Below the pieces are notes generated by a model, which saw nothing but the letters and a program-made list of their open reading frames with translations, had not been told where the DNA came from and did no database searches. The translations under genes and the position numbers were made by a program. Positions 9,252 to 18,450 of a stretch of DNA of 64,000 nt are shown here, piece after piece. Each line of letters begins with the position of its first letter. Positions within the stretch are counted from its first letter, which is position 1. Origin of the DNA: Phyllobacteriaceae bacterium. GTDB taxonomy: Bacteria > Pseudomonadota > Alphaproteobacteria > Rhizobiales > Rhizobiaceae. The stretch covers positions 434,001-498,000 of the forward strand of contig JADJTR010000004.1 of the NCBI GenBank assembly GCA_016711085.1, written 5' to 3'.

Positions 9252-9660
9252 ACGGCTTGCTGCTCGACACCTGCGCGGTAATCTGGACCGGCCTCGATGC
9301 CAAGGTGGACGAACCCGGAAAGAGTGCGATCAATGCGGCGAACGCCGCCGGCGACGAGATCGCGGTGTCGAAGGTAACAGCGCTCGAACTGGGCATGCTC
9401 GCTTCGCGGGGCAAGCCGAAGTTCCCTGTCGATCCCAAGGTCTGGTTCCATAAGTACATGGAACGTTCCGGCGCCCGCCTCATCGACATGGCGCCCGACC
9501 TACTCGTCGATTCCTGCTTCCTCCCGGCGTTCCGCCGAAGGACCCTTTCGATCGCATCGTCATTGCGACCGCTCGACACGAAGGCCTCACCATCGTCACC
9601 CGCGACAAGGCGATCCTCGCCTACGGCGCATCCGGTCATGTAAGAACATTAGCCTGCTAA
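9248..9660 (+). pseudogene. VapC-like PIN-domain toxin, frameshifted
   Basis: It starts with TTG overlapping the upstream stop. The N-terminal part has the first PIN acid (LLLDTCAV, D7) and a central glutamate (TALELGM). The frame breaks at about 9523-9527, where one C seems lost. In the shifted frame the family continues as DPFDRIVIATA and VTRDKAI, supplying the remaining acidic residues, and stops at 9658-9660. Restored length is about 137 residues, typical for VapC-type RNases. As written it could not be toxic, but a base-calling error is equally possible. Confidence 0.7.
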
Positions 9661-9679
9661 CCCTGTCGGAGACTCAGTC

Positions 9680-11062
9680 TTGGAAACCATCAAACTCATC
9701 TCCCCGGTCGACGGTTCGGTCTATGCCGAGCGCCCGGTCCTCTCGGTTCGCGAAGCCAACGCCACGGTCGAACGGGCCAAGCAGGCGCAGATGGCCTGGG
9801 CGCTGACCTCGTTCGCCGAGCGCGGCCGGCTGATGGCAGCCTTTCTCGACGCGCTCCTCGCCATGAACGACGACATCACCACCGAGCTTGCCTGGCAGAT
9901 GGGCCGGCCGGTGCGCTATGGCGGCGAGAAACGCGGCGTCGAGGAGCGCACCCGCTTCATCATCGCCAACGCGGAAGCAGCGCTCGCCCCGATGATGGTC
10001 GAGGATTCGACCGCGTTTCGCCGCATGGTCAAGCATGTGCCGCTCGGCGTCGTCCTCGTCATCGCGCCATGGAATTATCCATACCTCACCGCCGTCAACA
10101 CCATCGTACCGGCGTTGATGGCCGGCAACACCGTCATCCTCAAGCACGCCTCGCAGACGCTGCTCGTCGGCGAGCGATTCCAGATGGCGATGGACAAGGC
10201 CGGCGTGCCGAAAGGCGTGTTCCAGAACGTCGTGCTCAACCACGCCATGACCGAGGCGCTGCTCGGCTCCGGCAAGATCGATCATTGCAATTTCACCGGC
10301 TCGGTCAATGGCGGCAAGGCGATCGAACGCGCCGCCGCCGGCACCTTCATGTCGCTCGGCCTCGAACTCGGCGGCAAGGACCCGGCCTATGTGCTGCCCG
10401 ACGCCGATCTGAACCACGCCATCGAGAACATCGTCGACGGCGCCTTCTACAATTCCGGCCAGTGCTGCTGCGGCATCGAGCGCATCTACGTGCACGAGGA
10501 CGTCTATGACGATTTCGTCGAAGGCGCTCGCGCGCTCACCAGCCAGTATGTTCTCGGCAACCCCCTCGAACAATCCTCCACCATCGGGCCGATGGCGCAG
10601 GCCCGTTTCGCCGACCTCATTCGCGAACAAAAGGCCGAGGCGCTGCGCAAGGGCGCCAAACCGCTGATCGGCATGAAGAATGCGCTCGACAAGCCCGGCT
10701 CGACCTATCTCGCCCCGGAAATCCTCGTCGACGTCGATCACCAGATGGGCGTCATGCGCGAGGAGAGCTTCGGTCCGGTCGTCGGCATCATGAAGGTGCG
10801 CTCCGACGCCGACGCCATCGCTCTGATGAACGACAGCCCCTATGGCCTTACCGCCTCGGTGTGGACCAAGGACAAGGCGCGCGCCGAGGCGATCGGCGAC
10901 GCGGTCGAGACCGGCACGGTCTACATGAACCGTTGCGACTATCTCGATCCGGCGCTGGTGTGGACAGGCGTCAAGGATACCGGCAAAGGCGTCACTTTGT
11001 CGGTGATGGGCATCCAGGGCCTTACCCGGCCCAAATCCTATCACCTGCGGACTCTCGCCTGA
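9680..11062 (+). CDS. NAD(P)-dependent aldehyde dehydrogenase
   Basis: 460 residues of the ALDH superfamily. The catalytic cysteine lies in NSGQCCCGIERIY, the general-base glutamate in LELGGKDP, and the cofactor region in APWNYPY and FTGSVNGGKAI. The start is TTG at 9680. In this operon it would oxidise the aldehyde produced by the downstream iron-type alcohol dehydrogenase, plausibly a gamma-glutamyl amino aldehyde, to the acid. The next gene follows after two bases. Confidence 0.9.
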   Translation: METIKLISPVDGSVYAERPVLSVREANATVERAKQAQMAWALTSFAERGRLMAAFLDALLAMNDDITTELAWQMGRPVRYGGEKRGVEERTRFIIANAEAALAPMMVEDSTAFRRMVKHVPLGVVLVIAPWNYPYLTAVNTIVPALMAGNTVILKHASQTLLVGERFQMAMDKAGVPKGVFQNVVLNHAMTEALLGSGKIDHCNFTGSVNGGKAIERAAAGTFMSLGLELGGKDPAYVLPDADLNHAIENIVDGAFYNSGQCCCGIERIYVHEDVYDDFVEGARALTSQYVLGNPLEQSSTIGPMAQARFADLIREQKAEALRKGAKPLIGMKNALDKPGSTYLAPEILVDVDHQMGVMREESFGPVVGIMKVRSDADAIALMNDSPYGLTASVWTKDKARAEAIGDAVETGTVYMNRCDYLDPALVWTGVKDTGKGVTLSVMGIQGLTRPKSYHLRTLA

Positions 11063-11064
11063 CC

Positions 11065-11370
11065 ATGCCCGGTTTTCGCGCCACCATTCCCGCCCGCTTC
11101 ACCGTGCTCGTCGACGATGCGGTGAGCCGCGTCACCCGCTGGGATTTCGAACCCGGCGCCGAGACCGGCTTTCATCGCCATGGCCTCGCCTATGTCGTCG
11201 TGCCGATGACCGATCTCGACGTGCTCATCGAGGACGCGTCCGGCGAACGCCGCGTCCAGGTGGCGGCGGGCGCCGCCTATGCGCGCGAAGCCGGCGTCGA
11301 GCACAATGTCGCCAATGGCGGCGAAACACCGATGTCCTTCATCGAAATCGAAATCAAATCAGCGAGTTGA
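11065..11370 (+). CDS. Small single-domain cupin protein
   Basis: 101 residues forming one cupin barrel: motif 1 is seen as GAETGFHRHGLAYVVV and motif 2 near AGVEHNVAN, with histidines that could bind a metal. Small cupins like this often accompany amine and amino-acid catabolic operons as isomerases, regulators or unknown accessory factors. It lies between the aldehyde and alcohol dehydrogenase genes with 2- and 8-base gaps, so it is clearly co-transcribed. Its reaction is unknown. Confidence 0.75.
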   Translation: MPGFRATIPARFTVLVDDAVSRVTRWDFEPGAETGFHRHGLAYVVVPMTDLDVLIEDASGERRVQVAAGAAYAREAGVEHNVANGGETPMSFIEIEIKSAS

Positions 11371-11378
11371 GGAATAAA

Positions 11379-12554
11379 ATGGCCAAGTCGACCCAAGCCC
11401 GTTGGAATTACCCCACCACCGTGCGCTTTGGCGCCGGCCGCGTCAGTGAATTGGCCGAGGCCGCCCAATCGGCCGGCATGAGGATGCCGCTGTTCGTCAC
11501 CGATCCCGGCCTCGCCAAAATGCCGATCACGGCGAACGCGCTGAAAGTGCTGACCGACGCCGGCATGAAACCCGGCCTGTTCCACGACGTGCAACCGAAC
11601 CCGGTCGAATCCAACGTCTATGCCGGTCTCGAGGTGCTGCGCAAAGGCAAACACGACGGCGTCATCGCCTTTGGCGGCGGCTCGGCTCTCGACGCCGCCA
11701 AGGTCATCGCCTTCATGGCCGGCCAGACCCGGCCGATGTGGGATTTCGAGGATGTCGGCGATTGGTGGACTCGCGCCGACCCGAAGGGAATCCTCCCCAT
11801 AGTCGCCGTGCCGACCACCGCCGGCACCGGCTCGGAAGTCGGCCGCGCCGGCGTCATCACCCAGGAGGCGACCACCACCAAGAAGGTCATTTTTCACCCG
11901 AAGATGATGCCGGCCATCGTCATCGCCGATCCGGAACTGACCGTCGGCATGCCGCCCTTCATCACCGCCGGCACCGGCATGGACGCGCTCGCCCATTGCC
12001 TGGAAGCCTATTGCGCGCCGGGCTATCACCCGATGGCCGACGGCATCGCCATCGAGGGCATGCGCCTCGTTTTCGAAAACCTGCCGAAGGTCTTCGCCAA
12101 CGGCAGGGACATCGAAGCGCGCGGCCACATGATGAGCGCCGCCGCCATGGGCGCGACCGCCTTCCAGAAGGGCCTCGGCGCCATCCACTCGCTGTCGCAT
12201 CCGATCGGCGCGATTTACCACACGCATCACGGCATGACCAACGCCGTGTTCATGCCCTATGTGCTGGCCTTCAACCGTCCGGCGGTGGAAGTGCGGCTTG
12301 CCCGCGCCGCCGCCTATATCGGCATCAAGGGCGGCTTCGACGGCTTCATGAAAGCGGTGATGAAGCTGCGCAAGGAGTTGAAGGTGCCGCACGCTTTGCC
12401 GGGCCTGATCAAGAACTTTTCGATGGACAAGAAGCAGAAGGGCCACATCGCCGATATGGCCATCGTCGATCCGACCGCCGGCGGCAACCCTGTCAAGCTG
12501 ACGAAGAAGGCGGCGCTGCAAATGCTGGACGCGTCGATCGAAGGCGTGGTGTGA
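11379..12554 (+). CDS. Iron-containing alcohol dehydrogenase (group III)
   Basis: 391 residues. The NAD-binding signature GGGSALDAAK, the TTAGTGSEV loop and the metal-site segments MDALAHCLEAY and HSLSHPIGAIYHTHHG are all present. The start at 11379 (MAKSTQARW) was chosen over the upstream frame extension because it follows an AGGAA-type ribosome-binding site. In the operon it would oxidise the hydroxyl of a (gamma-glutamylated) amino alcohol to an aldehyde for the adjacent ALDH. It is the last gene before a large inverted repeat. Confidence 0.9.
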   Translation: MAKSTQARWNYPTTVRFGAGRVSELAEAAQSAGMRMPLFVTDPGLAKMPITANALKVLTDAGMKPGLFHDVQPNPVESNVYAGLEVLRKGKHDGVIAFGGGSALDAAKVIAFMAGQTRPMWDFEDVGDWWTRADPKGILPIVAVPTTAGTGSEVGRAGVITQEATTTKKVIFHPKMMPAIVIADPELTVGMPPFITAGTGMDALAHCLEAYCAPGYHPMADGIAIEGMRLVFENLPKVFANGRDIEARGHMMSAAAMGATAFQKGLGAIHSLSHPIGAIYHTHHGMTNAVFMPYVLAFNRPAVEVRLARAAAYIGIKGGFDGFMKAVMKLRKELKVPHALPGLIKNFSMDKKQKGHIADMAIVDPTAGGNPVKLTKKAALQMLDASIEGVV

Positions 12555-12574
12555 GCGCTGCTTTTTCTTCCCAC

Positions 12575-12675
12575 TTGCGGGGAGGGTCCGAGCGAAGCGA
12601 GGGGGTGGGCGTAGAACCGCATCCAGTCCGGAAGATTACCCCCACCCGGCCCTGCGGCCTCCCTCCCCCGCAAGC
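12575..12675. repeat. Long imperfect inverted repeat (REP-like) between convergent genes
   Basis: CTTGCGGGGAGGG at the left pairs with CCCTCCCCCGCAAG at the right, and GGGGGTGGG pairs with CCCACCCCC nearer the centre. It lies between the convergent ends of the alcohol dehydrogenase and livK genes. It is probably a dispersed palindromic element and may act as a bidirectional terminator. Confidence 0.6.
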
Positions 12676-12699
12676 GAGGGAGGGAGATGGCGCCGCGCC

Positions 12700-13863
12700 T
12701 TACTTCCGCAACACTTCCTTCCACATGCCGCCCTCGATCTTCGAGACGAAGACCGCGACGCCGCCGATGTGATCGGCGCCGTAGTCGATGTCGGCGTCCA
12801 TCACCTTGTCCTTGTATTTGACGCCTTCCATCGCCGCCTGGAACGACGCCGGATTGAGGTCCTTGCCGGCCGCCTCGAGCGCCTTGACGAGCGTCTCGGC
12901 CGCCGACCAGCCGAGCTGCGCCGCGGTGCCCGGATCCTCGCCCGACTTGGCCTTGAAGTTCTCCGCCCAGGCCTTCACGTCCGGATCGCCGAGCCGCGCC
13001 TCGAAATCGGACCAGCCGGAAGCGGCGTAGAAGCCTTCCGTCACTCCGCCCGGCACCTTGGCGACCGCCGTGTTGAAGGCGGCCGAGGAGCCGAGGAAGG
13101 TCACGTCGTTCCAGCCGAGCTTTTTGGCCGTGCCGATGGCGACGATGGTCTGGCGCACGCCGATGGCGGTGGCGACGATGTCGCAACCGGCTTCCTTGAG
13201 CTTGGTCAGCGAGCCAACGAAATCCTGCTCGTCCGGCTTGTGCGTCGTCTCGGCCGCATAGGCGAGGCCGAGCTTGGCGGCGGTATCCTTGGCGCCGGCC
13301 TGGATTTCCTGGCCGAAATCGGTCGGCAGGATCATCGAGCAGACTTCCTTGGCGCCCTTCTCCTTGGCGAGATATTCGACCCCGGCGATGATCTGATCGT
13401 AGTAGGTCGAGAAACCGGCGTAATGCAGCGCCTTGTCGCCCTCGACGGTCAATTGCCGCGCCGCGGTCAGCGGTCCGACATTGGCGACCTTGGCCGGATC
13501 CATGATCTTGAAACCGGCGAGATTGTGCGGCGTGCCGAGGTTCAGCACCATGGCGAAGGCCTTGTCGGAATTGACCAGCTTGTTGAAGTTCTGCACCGCC
13601 TTCGGCACCTGATAGCCGTGGTCCTCGACGACGAACTTGATCTTGCGGCCGTGCACGCCGCCCTTGGCGTTGACGTCGTCGAACATGATCTGCGCCGCCT
13701 TGATCGCCTGCACGTTGAAGGCGGCAAACGGGCCGGACAAATCGCCGTTGGAGCCGATGACGACTTCCGTGTCGGTGACGCCCTGCCCGTCGGCGAACGC
13801 CGGCGCGGCGAAACCGGCCGCAAGCAGCGCGGCGATCGCAGTGGTGGTTTTCAGCGTCTTCAT
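12700..13863 (-). CDS. LIV-type ABC transporter substrate-binding protein
   Basis: 387 residues with a Sec signal (MKTLKTTTAIAALLAAG, cleavage near AFADG) followed by the type I periplasmic binding fold (TEVVIGSNGDLSGPFA, AAQIMFDDVNAKGG). It is the last gene of a minus-strand unit livH-livM-livG-livF-acyl-CoA ligase-livK. The coupling to an acyl-CoA ligase suggests that the ligand is a carboxylic acid rather than a branched-chain amino acid. The start at 13863 was set by the signal peptide; the longer frame upstream is the shadow of the ligase gene. Confidence 0.9.
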   Translation of the reverse strand: MKTLKTTTAIAALLAAGFAAPAFADGQGVTDTEVVIGSNGDLSGPFAAFNVQAIKAAQIMFDDVNAKGGVHGRKIKFVVEDHGYQVPKAVQNFNKLVNSDKAFAMVLNLGTPHNLAGFKIMDPAKVANVGPLTAARQLTVEGDKALHYAGFSTYYDQIIAGVEYLAKEKGAKEVCSMILPTDFGQEIQAGAKDTAAKLGLAYAAETTHKPDEQDFVGSLTKLKEAGCDIVATAIGVRQTIVAIGTAKKLGWNDVTFLGSSAAFNTAVAKVPGGVTEGFYAASGWSDFEARLGDPDVKAWAENFKAKSGEDPGTAAQLGWSAAETLVKALEAAGKDLNPASFQAAMEGVKYKDKVMDADIDYGADHIGGVAVFVSKIEGGMWKEVLRK

Positions 13864-13895
13864 GCCTTTCCTCCTCGGTTTTGACGGATGGCGGC

Positions 13896-15788
13896 TCACG
13901 CGCCGTACATCTCGTCGATCAGATGCCTGTGTTTCTTTTCCACGAAGGAGCGCTTGAGCTTCATCGTGGCCGTGAGTTCCTCGTCCTCCGCCGTCAACAG
14001 CACGTCGATCAGGCGGAAATCCTTGATCTGCTCGACGCGGGCGAATTCGCGGTTGGTGTCCTCCACCACCTTGCCGATCAACGCCTTCACTTCCGGCGCG
14101 GCGCACAACGACTTGAAGTCGGTGAAGGGAATGCGCCGGTCCTGGGCGAATTTTTCGACATTCTCCTGGTCGATCATCACCAACGCCGTCAGGTATTTGC
14201 GCTTGTCGCCGATGATCACCGCATCGGACACATAGGGCGAGAATTTCAGCCGGTTTTCAATTTCCGCCGGGGTGATGTTCTTGCCGCCGGCGGTGATGAT
14301 GATGTCCTTGATACGTCCGGTAATCGTCAGATAGCCCTGATTGTCGAGACGGCCGACATCGCCTGTCCTGAGCCAGCCGTCCGGCGTCATCGCCTCGGCC
14401 GTCTTTTCCGGCTTGCCCCAATAGCCCTGGAAAACATTGCCGCCGCGATACTGGATTTCGCCATCCGCCGCGATGCGCACTTGCGCGCCCGGCATCACCT
14501 GGCCGACTGTGCCGACCTTGTTGTCCTCGACCGTGTTGATCGAAATGACACCGGAGGATTCTGTCATCCCATAGCCTTCCACCAGCGGCACGCCGATGGC
14601 CCAGTACCATTTGAGCAGTTCGGGCGAGATCGGCGCCGCGCCTGTGCCGCCGCGCCGCAACCGGTCCATGCCGATCATGCGGCGGATATTGGCGAAGACG
14701 AGGAAATCGGCGAGGCGGAAGAGAAGCCCGGTGGTCGCCGGCACGGCGTTGCCGGCCATGATGGCCTCGGCCCGCGCCAGGCCGACGGAAAGCGCGAGCC
14801 CGTACGCTTTGCGGCCGAGCCAGGTCGATTCCGAACGCATGATGGCAAGCCGCGAATAGATCTTTTCCCAGACCCTCGGCACGGCGGTAAAGGCGTGCGG
14901 CGAAACTTCCCGCAAATTGTCGAACACCGTCTCCGGGCTCTCCGCGAAATTGACCGTGGCGCGCGTGACGATCGGGAAGAAACCGGAGAACAGTCGTTCG
15001 AGGATATGGCAAAGCGGCAGGAAGCAGACCTGCTCGTCGGCCGAGAACCCCGGCGTGCGCGACAAGCCCGCTGACAGCGAATACATGATGTTGCCATGGC
15101 CGATCATCGCGCCTTTCGGCATGCCGGTCGTGCCCGAGGTGTAGACAAGAATGGCGGTGTCCTCCGGGCGCGATTTCTCCGCCTCGATCTCGAACAGTCC
15201 GGGATTGGCCTTGAGGTGCTCGTGGCCGAGCGCGTAGAGCTCGTCGAGAAAGATCACGCGGTCGTCGGAAAATCCGTGCAGCCCGTCGCGGTCGAAGACG
15301 ATCGCCTTGGTCAGGCGCGGCATCCGGTCCTTGACCGACAGGAATTTGTCCAACTGCTCGTCGTTCTCGAGAAACAGGAAACGGCTGTCGGAATCATCGA
15401 CCAGATAGGCAAGCTGGGCGGCCGAATCGGTCGTATAGACGCCCGAACCGACACCGCCGACGCATTGCACGCCGAGATCGACATAGACCCACTCCTTGTT
15501 GTCTTCCGACAGGATGGAGACGACCTCGCCGCGCTTGAGGCCGAGCGCCAGAAGCCCATGGCCGATCAGGCGCGCATGGGTGAAGAAGTCATCCCATGTA
15601 TAGGAGAGCCAGATTCCGAAGTCCTTTTCGCGATGGGCGACGCGGCGCTTAAGTTCGGCGCAGCGTTTCAGGAACAATTTCGGAAGCGTATCGCAGCCAT
15701 CGATGATGAACGGTCCCCGTCCAAGGTCGGCGTTGATCGATACGCCGTGAATGGCGGATTGGACCGGGATGTCGCGATGCGCCGTCAT
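13896..15788 (-). CDS. Long-chain-type acyl-CoA synthetase (AMP-forming)
   Basis: 630 residues of the ANL superfamily: P-loop YTSGTTGMPKG, the A5-like segment GYGMTESSG, the hinge WLRTGDVGRLD and the C-terminal lysine region GGKNITPAEIEN. It activates a carboxylate to its CoA thioester at the membrane/cytosol interface. It is embedded between livF and livK, 9 bases from livF, so import and activation are co-expressed. Substrate chain length cannot be read from sequence; the nearby ACAD/kinase/MaoC genes suggest a hydroxylated or branched acid. Confidence 0.9.
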   Translation of the reverse strand: MTAHRDIPVQSAIHGVSINADLGRGPFIIDGCDTLPKLFLKRCAELKRRVAHREKDFGIWLSYTWDDFFTHARLIGHGLLALGLKRGEVVSILSEDNKEWVYVDLGVQCVGGVGSGVYTTDSAAQLAYLVDDSDSRFLFLENDEQLDKFLSVKDRMPRLTKAIVFDRDGLHGFSDDRVIFLDELYALGHEHLKANPGLFEIEAEKSRPEDTAILVYTSGTTGMPKGAMIGHGNIMYSLSAGLSRTPGFSADEQVCFLPLCHILERLFSGFFPIVTRATVNFAESPETVFDNLREVSPHAFTAVPRVWEKIYSRLAIMRSESTWLGRKAYGLALSVGLARAEAIMAGNAVPATTGLLFRLADFLVFANIRRMIGMDRLRRGGTGAAPISPELLKWYWAIGVPLVEGYGMTESSGVISINTVEDNKVGTVGQVMPGAQVRIAADGEIQYRGGNVFQGYWGKPEKTAEAMTPDGWLRTGDVGRLDNQGYLTITGRIKDIIITAGGKNITPAEIENRLKFSPYVSDAVIIGDKRKYLTALVMIDQENVEKFAQDRRIPFTDFKSLCAAPEVKALIGKVVEDTNREFARVEQIKDFRLIDVLLTAEDEELTATMKLKRSFVEKKHRHLIDEMYGA

Positions 15789-15797
15789 GCCAATCCC

Positions 15798-16574
15798 CTA
15801 TCGCCACGTCTTGCGCTGTTTCCAGCGCTTCTGGCCGCGCGGGCTCTCGTCCCGCACGCCGAGGAAGAATTCCTGAATGTCCTTCGATTGCTTCAGCGCT
15901 TCGGCGCTGTCGGCCATGACGATGCGGCCGAGTTCGAGCACATAGCCGAAATGCGCCGCGTCGAGCGCCACCTTCGCGTTCTGCTCCACCAGCATCATCG
16001 TCACCTGCTGCTCGCGGTTGAGACGGCCGATGATGTGGAATATCTCCGAAACCAGCAAGGGTGAAAGCCCGAGCGACGGTTCGTCGAGCAGCATCAGCTT
16101 CGGCCGCGCCATCAATCCGCGGCCGATGGCGAGCATCTGCTGCTGGCCTCCCGACAGCGTGCCGGCCGCCTGCGCCCGGCGCTCCTTCAGGATCGGAAAA
16201 TAGGAATAGACCAACTCCTCGTCGGCCGCGATTCCGGCGCTGTCGCGCCGCGTGAACGCGCCCATGCGCAGGTTTTCCGCGACGCTCAGCAGCGGAAACA
16301 CCTCGCGCCCCTCCGGCACATGGACGATGCCGGAGCGCACCACCCGATCCGGCTCGGCGCCGGCGATGTTTTGGCCTTCGAAGCGGATCTCGCCCTTTTC
16401 CGGGTCCATCACGCCGGAGATGGTTTTCATCAAGGTCGTCTTGCCGGCGCCGTTGGCCCCCAACACCGTGACGATGCGGCCGGCCGGCACATCAAGGCTG
16501 ACGCCGCGCAACGCCATGATCGGCCCGTAAAACGCCTCCAGATTGCGCACGACAAGCAGGGGTTCGCCGCTCAT
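15798..16574 (-). CDS. livF: LIV-type ABC transporter ATP-binding protein (LivF family)
   Basis: 258 residues: Walker A GANGAGKTT, signature LSGGQQQ, Walker B LMLLDEPS, and the LivF hallmark of IVHVPEGREVFP after the Q-loop. The start at 16574 overlaps the livG stop (ATGA), so the two are translationally coupled. It is the second nucleotide-binding subunit of the first LIV transporter in the window. Confidence 0.92.
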   Translation of the reverse strand: MSGEPLLVVRNLEAFYGPIMALRGVSLDVPAGRIVTVLGANGAGKTTLMKTISGVMDPEKGEIRFEGQNIAGAEPDRVVRSGIVHVPEGREVFPLLSVAENLRMGAFTRRDSAGIAADEELVYSYFPILKERRAQAAGTLSGGQQQMLAIGRGLMARPKLMLLDEPSLGLSPLLVSEIFHIIGRLNREQQVTMMLVEQNAKVALDAAHFGYVLELGRIVMADSAEALKQSKDIQEFFLGVRDESPRGQKRWKQRKTWR

Positions 16575-17349
16575 GCCGCATGTTTCTCCTTGCCGCCGCC
16601 AAGATAGGCCTCGATCACCGCCGGGTGGCTCTGCACCTCCTTCGGGGCGCCGAGCGCCAGGCGTCTTCCGTCGGCGAGCGCCATCACCCGGTCGCTGACC
16701 GCCGAGACGGATGCATGTCATGCTCGACCATCAGCACGGTGACGCCCATCTGGGTCTTGATGTCCTCGATCCAGAAGGCGACGTCCTGCGTCTCCTCGGT
16801 CGAAAGACCGGAAGCCGGCTCGTCGAGGAGGAGCAATTTGGGTTCGAGCGCCAGCGCCCGGCCCATCTCCACCACCTTGCGCACGCCATAGGGCAGCCCG
16901 GCGATGGTCTTGTCGCGAAAGGCTTGGAGATCGAGGAAATCGATGACCTTTTCGACCGCCTCGCGGTGCGCCCGCTCGGCCTTGCGCACAGAAGGCAAAA
17001 ACAGCAGCTCGGAAACCAGGTTTGTCGCACGATGCGTATGGCGCCCGACCAACAGGTTCTGCAACACCGAGGCGTGCTCGAACAATTCGATGTTCTGGAA
17101 GGTGCGGGCGATGCCGCAGGCGGCGACTTCGTGCGCCTTGCGCTTCAGCAGGCTTTCACCCCGGAACCGGATGTCGCCCTCGACGGGGTCGTAGAATCGC
17201 GACACCAGGTTGAACAGCGTCGACTTGCCCGCGCCGTTCGGACCGACAAGCGCGAAGACCTCGCCCTCCTCGACCTCGAACGACACATGGTCGACAGCGG
17301 TGACGCCGCCGAACTTGAGGGTGACGTTGTCGACCTCGAGCAGGCTCAT
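16571..17349 (-). pseudogene. livG: LIV-type ABC transporter ATP-binding protein (LivG family), frameshifted
   Basis: It starts MSLLEVDNVTLKFGG with Walker A GPNGAGKST, the family loop ARTFQNIELF, and Walker B LLLLDEPASGLS. After MVEHDMH the frame breaks near 16710-16716; in the neighbouring frame the expected end (SVSAVSDRVMALADG through AYLGGGKEKHAA) runs to a stop at 16571-16573. One missing base repairs it to about 260 residues. Loss of this subunit would disable the transporter, whose other subunits are intact, so an indel error is likely. Confidence 0.85.
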
Positions 17350-18446
17350 CGCATCCGCTCCGTCTTGAGGTAACTCTTCTGACGGCGGAACATGGATTTT
17401 CGGTAGAACGGGAAAAGGTCGAAAAAGGTCCGCGTCTTGATCCAGCGACCGTAGATGCCGAGCGGCTCGAACAGGATGAACAAGACCAGGATGACGCCGA
17501 AGATCGCCGCCTCCAGCCCCGGAACGGCGACCGAACCGGCCCCGGTGAACGAGCCGATGAAATCGCGCGCGAACACGATCGCCTGCGGCAGCAACACGAC
17601 GACGGCGGCGCCGAAGAACGCGCCGTGGATCGTGCCGAGGCCGCCGATCACAACCATCATCAGCATCTGGATCGAGGTGATCAGCGTGAAGGATTCGTGG
17701 TTGAACACCCCGGCGAAATGGCCCATCAGCGCGCCGCAAAGCCCGGTGATCGCGGTCGACAGGCCGAAGGCCGTCGCCTTGGCGCGCGCGATATCGACTC
17801 CCATGGCGCGCGCCGAGATTTCCGAATCGCGCACCGCCGCGAAAGCCCGGCCGAGCGGCGAGCGCAGCAGATTGAGGTAGGCGAAAACGACAAGGATCGT
17901 CACCGCGAGCACAAGATAGTAAAACCGGCCCGGCGCGGCGTAGCGGTCGAATTCGACGCCGAAGATCGAGATGGTCGGCGCGACCAGCCCGCCGACGCCG
18001 CCGGTGACCGGCTCGGCGAGGATGATGACATCCTCGACCAGCATGGAGACGGCGAGCGTGGCGATGGCGAGATAGATGCCGTGCAGCCGCGCCGTCGGCA
18101 GCGCCAGCAGGACTCCGGCGAAACCCGAAATCAATCCGGCCAGCGGCAGGGCGAGCAGAAACGGCAGGCCCATGCGGTCCTGCAGGATCGTGTTGGCGTA
18201 ACACCCGACTGCGAGAAAGGCCGCGTGTCCGAGACTTTCCTGGCCGGCCTGGCCGACGAGGATCATCAGTCCCATGCCGCCGATCGACCAGATCAGCAGG
18301 CTGGTCGCCTCGCCGATCAGGAAAACGTCGAAAAGCAGCGGAACGGCGAGCGCGAACAGGACGAGCAGACCGTACCACAGCGCATGACCGGCGTGCTTCA
18401 CCAACCGGATGTCGAAATCATAGGAGGTCTTGAACAGCGTCCTCAT
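17346..18446 (-). CDS. livM: LIV-type ABC transporter permease (LivM family)
   Basis: 366 residues with about ten hydrophobic helices; the LivM signature region GQAGQESLGHAAFLAVG and the transport loop RDSEISARAMGVD (coupling helix) are visible. The start at 18446 (MRTLFKTSYDFD) is 5 bases after the livH stop. Its stop overlaps the livG start. It forms the membrane channel with LivH. Confidence 0.92.
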   Translation of the reverse strand: MRTLFKTSYDFDIRLVKHAGHALWYGLLVLFALAVPLLFDVFLIGEATSLLIWSIGGMGLMILVGQAGQESLGHAAFLAVGCYANTILQDRMGLPFLLALPLAGLISGFAGVLLALPTARLHGIYLAIATLAVSMLVEDVIILAEPVTGGVGGLVAPTISIFGVEFDRYAAPGRFYYLVLAVTILVVFAYLNLLRSPLGRAFAAVRDSEISARAMGVDIARAKATAFGLSTAITGLCGALMGHFAGVFNHESFTLITSIQMLMMVVIGGLGTIHGAFFGAAVVVLLPQAIVFARDFIGSFTGAGSVAVPGLEAAIFGVILVLFILFEPLGIYGRWIKTRTFFDLFPFYRKSMFRRQKSYLKTERMR

Positions 18447-18450
18447 GCGT

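Noticed and set aside
9674..11044. 456-codon frame on the minus strand opposite the aldehyde dehydrogenase gene
   Set aside because: Low-complexity Arg/His/Asp-rich translation without domain features; mirror of a high-GC gene on the other strand.
11277..12521. 414-codon frame opposite the alcohol dehydrogenase gene
   Set aside because: Antisense shadow of a clearly recognisable iron alcohol dehydrogenase; no coherent motifs.
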